From: an uncultured Clostridia bacterium
GTDB lineage: Bacteria > Bacillota > Clostridia > Oscillospirales > Acutalibacteraceae
Direction: 5' to 3'
NCBI GenBank assembly: GCA_947165115.1
Contig: CAMUZD010000038.1
Coordinates: forward strand, 1-9,660
Length of the DNA: 9,660 nt
Numbering within the stretch: position 1 is the first letter of the stretch; each line of letters begins with the position of its first letter. Below the pieces are notes generated by a model that saw only the letters and a list, made by a program, of their open reading frames with translations, was not told the origin of the DNA and searched no databases. The position numbers and the translations under genes were made by a program. Shown piece after piece: positions 8,201 through 9,660 of the stretch.

Positions 8201-8548
8201 ATATCCTTCCTTTTCTAAATAAGAAAACTCGCAATAACTGCCGTAATTGCCTAAATCAACTGTTTTTCCATTATTGAATGTATAAAGACTTGCAGATCCG
8301 GCATGTATTGCATTTTTAGCAGAAATCACAAGCTCGGGTGTATCGTTATTATCAACATATATTAACGAAAAGCAAGGCGTTGCATCAACGTAATTTTTGT
8401 TTTTATTTTCCTTTATTTCTTGTCTCAGTTTTGCAGCATAAGCCTCCTGCCAGCTGCTATATGCACCGGCAGTCAACGAGTTAATGCCTATGGCAATACT
8501 ACCAAAGGCAATGATAAAGCAAATAATTAATGAGATCGTTCTTTTCAT
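5288..8548 (-). CDS. Membrane-anchored surface protein with papain-like domain and zinc-ribbon tail
   Basis: 1086 residues; the start is supported by AGGAG (8557-8561) eight bases upstream. Residues 1-29 are a signal peptide with a likely cut after AGA. DNNDTPEL (66-73) and DIDNDG (921-926) resemble calcium-binding acidic loops found in secreted Firmicute proteins. GSCSGMS contains C522, THAITG contains H638 and VYDSS contains D665; this order and spacing fit a papain-fold cysteine peptidase or transglutaminase-like domain, though the activity is inferred. Residues 963-984 form one transmembrane helix followed by KNKKK, so the bulk is outside and about 100 residues are inside. The inner tail has a proline-rich part and then CGLC (1040-1043) and CRTC (1067-1070), a zinc-ribbon-like pair 23 residues apart, with an extra C1031. 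The gene is clearly more AT-rich than its neighbours, with many Asn, Lys and Tyr residues, suggesting separate acquisition. It is convergent with the coupling-protein operon, so a shared function is not implied. Confidence 0.8.
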   Translation of the reverse strand: MKRTISLIICFIIAFGSIAIGINSLTAGAYSSWQEAYAAKLRQEIKENKNKNYVDATPCFSLIYVDNNDTPELVISAKNAIHAGSASLYTFNNGKTVDLGNYGSYCEFSYLEKEGYIYEYFSGGGGIVDVRIYKMNNSTVSEVIRFSDNEAMGGDIDFTHYINDELVTEEEYYKQLNEWENKNWKSSGFDYELTEANINKVFKTSESTTSTTIISDLTATQQKELEKFLIGFYPPYFPTECFQYDYSTVSKPTIMSHLLSYGLFENFYPGNSEYRNYNNIDEAVGPDPKGIFKFYGENSYDKSNASQVDWVLKNIFNCSDANIKTMIEYGSKAADNYKYPSSNLSNFAFYKYGNYYYSEWSGGIGGNLNAYAKINSVTKKRLNYLVYYSIIVYEYDDPLKTPFNTYNAYAQLQYKKIDGKYYWSLYKNSKNKFSFIDIKETNTKKEKSDKVFTLGRDNWKFRNIDTNFTSSNWNKLYEFTSNIWYDRYYLHDDDLTKFKFALSDSDLAAVENELYNKWEGSCSGMSITSLLAFEDFSVTDKIRGSANVLHDIQKNGDDDIVESFINYYHVQWVTSNVSTNVYKGLENLINEIDLETDDLLNDQKSLNKYHSYVLKKMFDYGETNNPYYIRISGNDFTHAITGIGSEHGSYEVNGTTYDSRIIVYDSSYGDKSEKSNIYFNYGDGSFYIENYRDDDLNFLYPVFNVDDLYTVDYSGNRSKTFIPATPTFIYSGKSDELAYSAGDNKHLINESLIDTKNKLYSISIPGNTKENVSSFLFFTPTANGSQVFDLNKNTDCSLSYHSGKSFLSLETEKAKAVEFNSENEIKASGLSGKYILSSTFDSVYTCLPWPSVYINGEKADQISMKNDNKQGIIIESDGLGNAIIILRNKDTSSSYKLKDTVNKVLISTSNEDTTKPVFLADIDNDGTFETVINVEEVKQDSNAIQSNTKDKKTDNSKRSNIRLIIIISAIVFALLIAAIIFIILKNKKKQAQINEEDVMKVSSEPEATQATAPPPISEEAAPPTPKIEYSCKEMGFGGRCGLCKNEIETLYLVTAKKEGKEQKATVCRTCAQRIITKFKKSNTPQS

Positions 8549-8600
8549 AAAATCAACTCCTGATTTATATGGTAAAATTCCGGTTCGAATACCGATTTCC

Positions 8601-8984
8601 TCAATATATCTCGCCAGTAACGCTTTCGAGGGCGGCGACAGCGTTTCTTACGCAGTTTTCGCAGGAGCAGAGGGGGGCGCCGGTTTCTGTCCCTTTAAGT
8701 TCCTTGCAGATTGTCGAGCCGCACAAGTGTTTGAATTCATCATAGAGAGCCGACGCTTCGGAGTGCATTCCCTTATATTGATATTTCATCAGCCCGAGTA
8801 CCGCTTCGGCGCCTACGAGCGCTCCGCAATTGCCTTCCGTATTGCCCATACCCGAGCCGAAGGCGGCGCCGATTTTGTAGAGAGTATCGTTATCCAGTCC
8901 CGTCTCCATACCGAACGCAAGCAGAACCGCCTGGCAGCAGTTTGAGCTCTTTTTTAATTCGGCAGCTAAATCTTTTCTGTCCAT
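8601..8984 (-). CDS. C_GCAxxG_C_C family protein (probable redox protein)
   Basis: 127 residues; the start is supported by AGAGG (8992-8996) seven bases before the ATG. This small cysteine-rich family is widespread in anaerobes and is thought to have a redox role; no defined reaction is known. The signature is visible: CC at 16-17 (NCCQAVL), GNCGALVGA with C53, C88 and C93 around GSTIC, and a CSCENC cluster (C106, C108, C111). Length fits the family. No membrane segment is present. It begins 12 bases after the GH3 gene's stop, with its ribosome binding site against that stop, so it is probably the second gene of that transcript. The link to sugar metabolism is unclear and may be chance. Confidence 0.85.
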   Translation of the reverse strand: MDRKDLAAELKKSSNCCQAVLLAFGMETGLDNDTLYKIGAAFGSGMGNTEGNCGALVGAEAVLGLMKYQYKGMHSEASALYDEFKHLCGSTICKELKGTETGAPLCSCENCVRNAVAALESVTGEIY

Positions 8985-8996
8985 AATTATACCTCT

Positions 8997-9660
8997 TTAT
9001 TGAATTTTTATCGATATTGTTTCGCTCGCGCCGAGTTTTCTGCTGAGTTCATCGGGCTGAGATGAGCCTATATGAAGGATGATTTCGCCGTCGGGTTCCT
9101 TTCTGATTCCCTCATCGGTGACTGCCTTTATCCAGAAGCGGTCTATTGAAATCTCCGCCTTTGCGCTCTCTCCGGCTTTGACGGGCAGAGGGCTTATCGC
9201 GCAGAGCTGATACTTAGGCGTTTCGCATGCGCTGTCTTTGTATTCGGCATAGACCTGAATCTTTTCGTCAATATCAAAACTGCCTTTGTTTTCAATTTCA
9301 ACCGCGAGTTTTATTTCATCCGCATTCTGACTTATGATTTCTGCGGCTTTATACTCGATTTCCGTATATGAGAGGCCGAAGCCGAAGGGCCAGAGGGGAG
9401 TATCCTCAAGATATCTGTAAGTGCGGTTTTTCATGCTGTAATCGGTGAAATCGGGCTGTGCTCTGTCGCCGTAATATACGGTTATCGGCAGCCTGCCCGA
9501 GGGGGATTTTTCGCCGGCGAGGAGTTTCGCGAGAGCGAGACCGCCCTGAGCGCCCGGATACCAGCCGTAGATTATTGCCTTTGCCTTTTTCCTGAGCTTT
9601 TCGCCGATGTCAATCGACGAGCCGCACATTATGATAACAACGACATTGTCGCATACATCG
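8997..9660 (-). CDS. Glycoside hydrolase family 3 (beta-glucosidase type), C-terminal part
   Basis: About 221 residues are visible; the frame runs off the right edge with no stop, so the ATG at 9629 is internal (codons for DVCDNVVVII precede it in frame). GH3 enzymes remove terminal sugars such as beta-glucose or beta-xylose from glycans. The visible part covers the end of the alpha/beta sandwich domain (GWYPGAQGG, then SGRLPITVYYGD), the family hallmark PLWPFGFGLSYTE, and a C-terminal fibronectin-III-like domain ending at the TAA at 8997-8999. The nucleophile-bearing N-terminal barrel is outside the window, so substrate preference cannot be judged. The DNA is G+C-rich like the downstream C_GCAxxG_C_C gene and the left-edge gene, consistent with the host's core genome. 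Confidence 0.92.
   Translation of the reverse strand, partial: DVCDNVVVIIMCGSSIDIGEKLRKKAKAIIYGWYPGAQGGLALAKLLAGEKSPSGRLPITVYYGDRAQPDFTDYSMKNRTYRYLEDTPLWPFGFGLSYTEIEYKAAEIISQNADEIKLAVEIENKGSFDIDEKIQVYAEYKDSACETPKYQLCAISPLPVKAGESAKAEISIDRFWIKAVTDEGIRKEPDGEIILHIGSSQPDELSRKLGASETISIKIQ

Noticed and set aside
8562..8600. Weak hairpin (CGGT/ACCG) and TATAAA-like box between the C_GCAxxG_C_C and surface-protein genes
   Set aside because: The stem is only four base pairs and no -35 element sits at proper spacing, so neither a terminator nor a promoter can be supported, although one of each is plausible in this 52-base gap.
8484..8945. 153-codon open frame on the plus strand
   Set aside because: It is antisense to the start of the surface-protein gene and to most of the C_GCAxxG_C_C gene, both well supported; the G+C-rich opposite strand explains the absence of stops.
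1..9660. CRISPR arrays, tRNA or rRNA genes, insertion sequences, integrases and attachment sites
   Set aside because: No regularly spaced repeats, cloverleaf-like segments, transposase motifs or convincing flanking direct repeats were seen by eye. The short AATCAG shared near 112 and 5247 is too small to be meaningful.

Overview
The window looks like a chromosomal segment of an anaerobic, low-to-moderate G+C Firmicute, probably a gut or rumen Clostridium-class bacterium. The grounds are strong AGGAGG/GGTGAT-type ribosome binding sites, a C_GCAxxG_C_C redox-type protein, a glycoside hydrolase family 3 enzyme of the type used on plant glycans, and a large membrane-anchored surface protein. The taxonomic call is an inference from gene content and style only.

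Layout. Positions 1-112 hold the last 36 codons of a G+C-rich plus-strand gene, followed by a hairpin terminator. Positions 188-5226 hold three plus-strand genes. The first is an 851-residue protein with a DHH/DHHA2 phosphoesterase core (family II pyrophosphatase/exopolyphosphatase type) sandwiched between two divergent copies of a domain I do not recognise. The second is a protein of about 285 residues that looks like an AAA+ fold with eroded ATPase motifs. The third is a soluble 510-residue VirD4/TraG-like coupling ATPase with no membrane anchor and an odd P-loop. A good sigma-70 type promoter lies in front of the second gene. Right after the third gene a ribosome binding site and ATG lead into a 17-codon frame that runs through a perfect hairpin, as if a further operon gene had been lost. 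That hairpin also serves the convergent gene.

Positions 5288-8548 (minus strand) encode a 1086-residue AT-rich surface protein. It has a signal peptide, a papain-like Cys/His/Asp signature, one C-terminal transmembrane helix, and a cytoplasmic proline-rich tail ending in a four-cysteine zinc-ribbon-like motif. Positions 8601-9660 (minus strand, G+C-rich) hold a GH3 beta-glucosidase-type C-terminus, cut by the window end, followed 12 bases later by the C_GCAxxG_C_C protein.

How they may work together. The phosphoesterase, AAA-like protein and coupling ATPase are consecutive and co-oriented, with no relaxase, mating channel gene or integrase in view. The best candidate for something undescribed is this trio: a possible stand-alone module pairing a VirD4-type ATPase with a degenerate AAA partner and a nucleotide- or polyphosphate-cleaving enzyme. 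Its role (secretion, defence or a remnant of conjugation) cannot be settled from the sequence alone.
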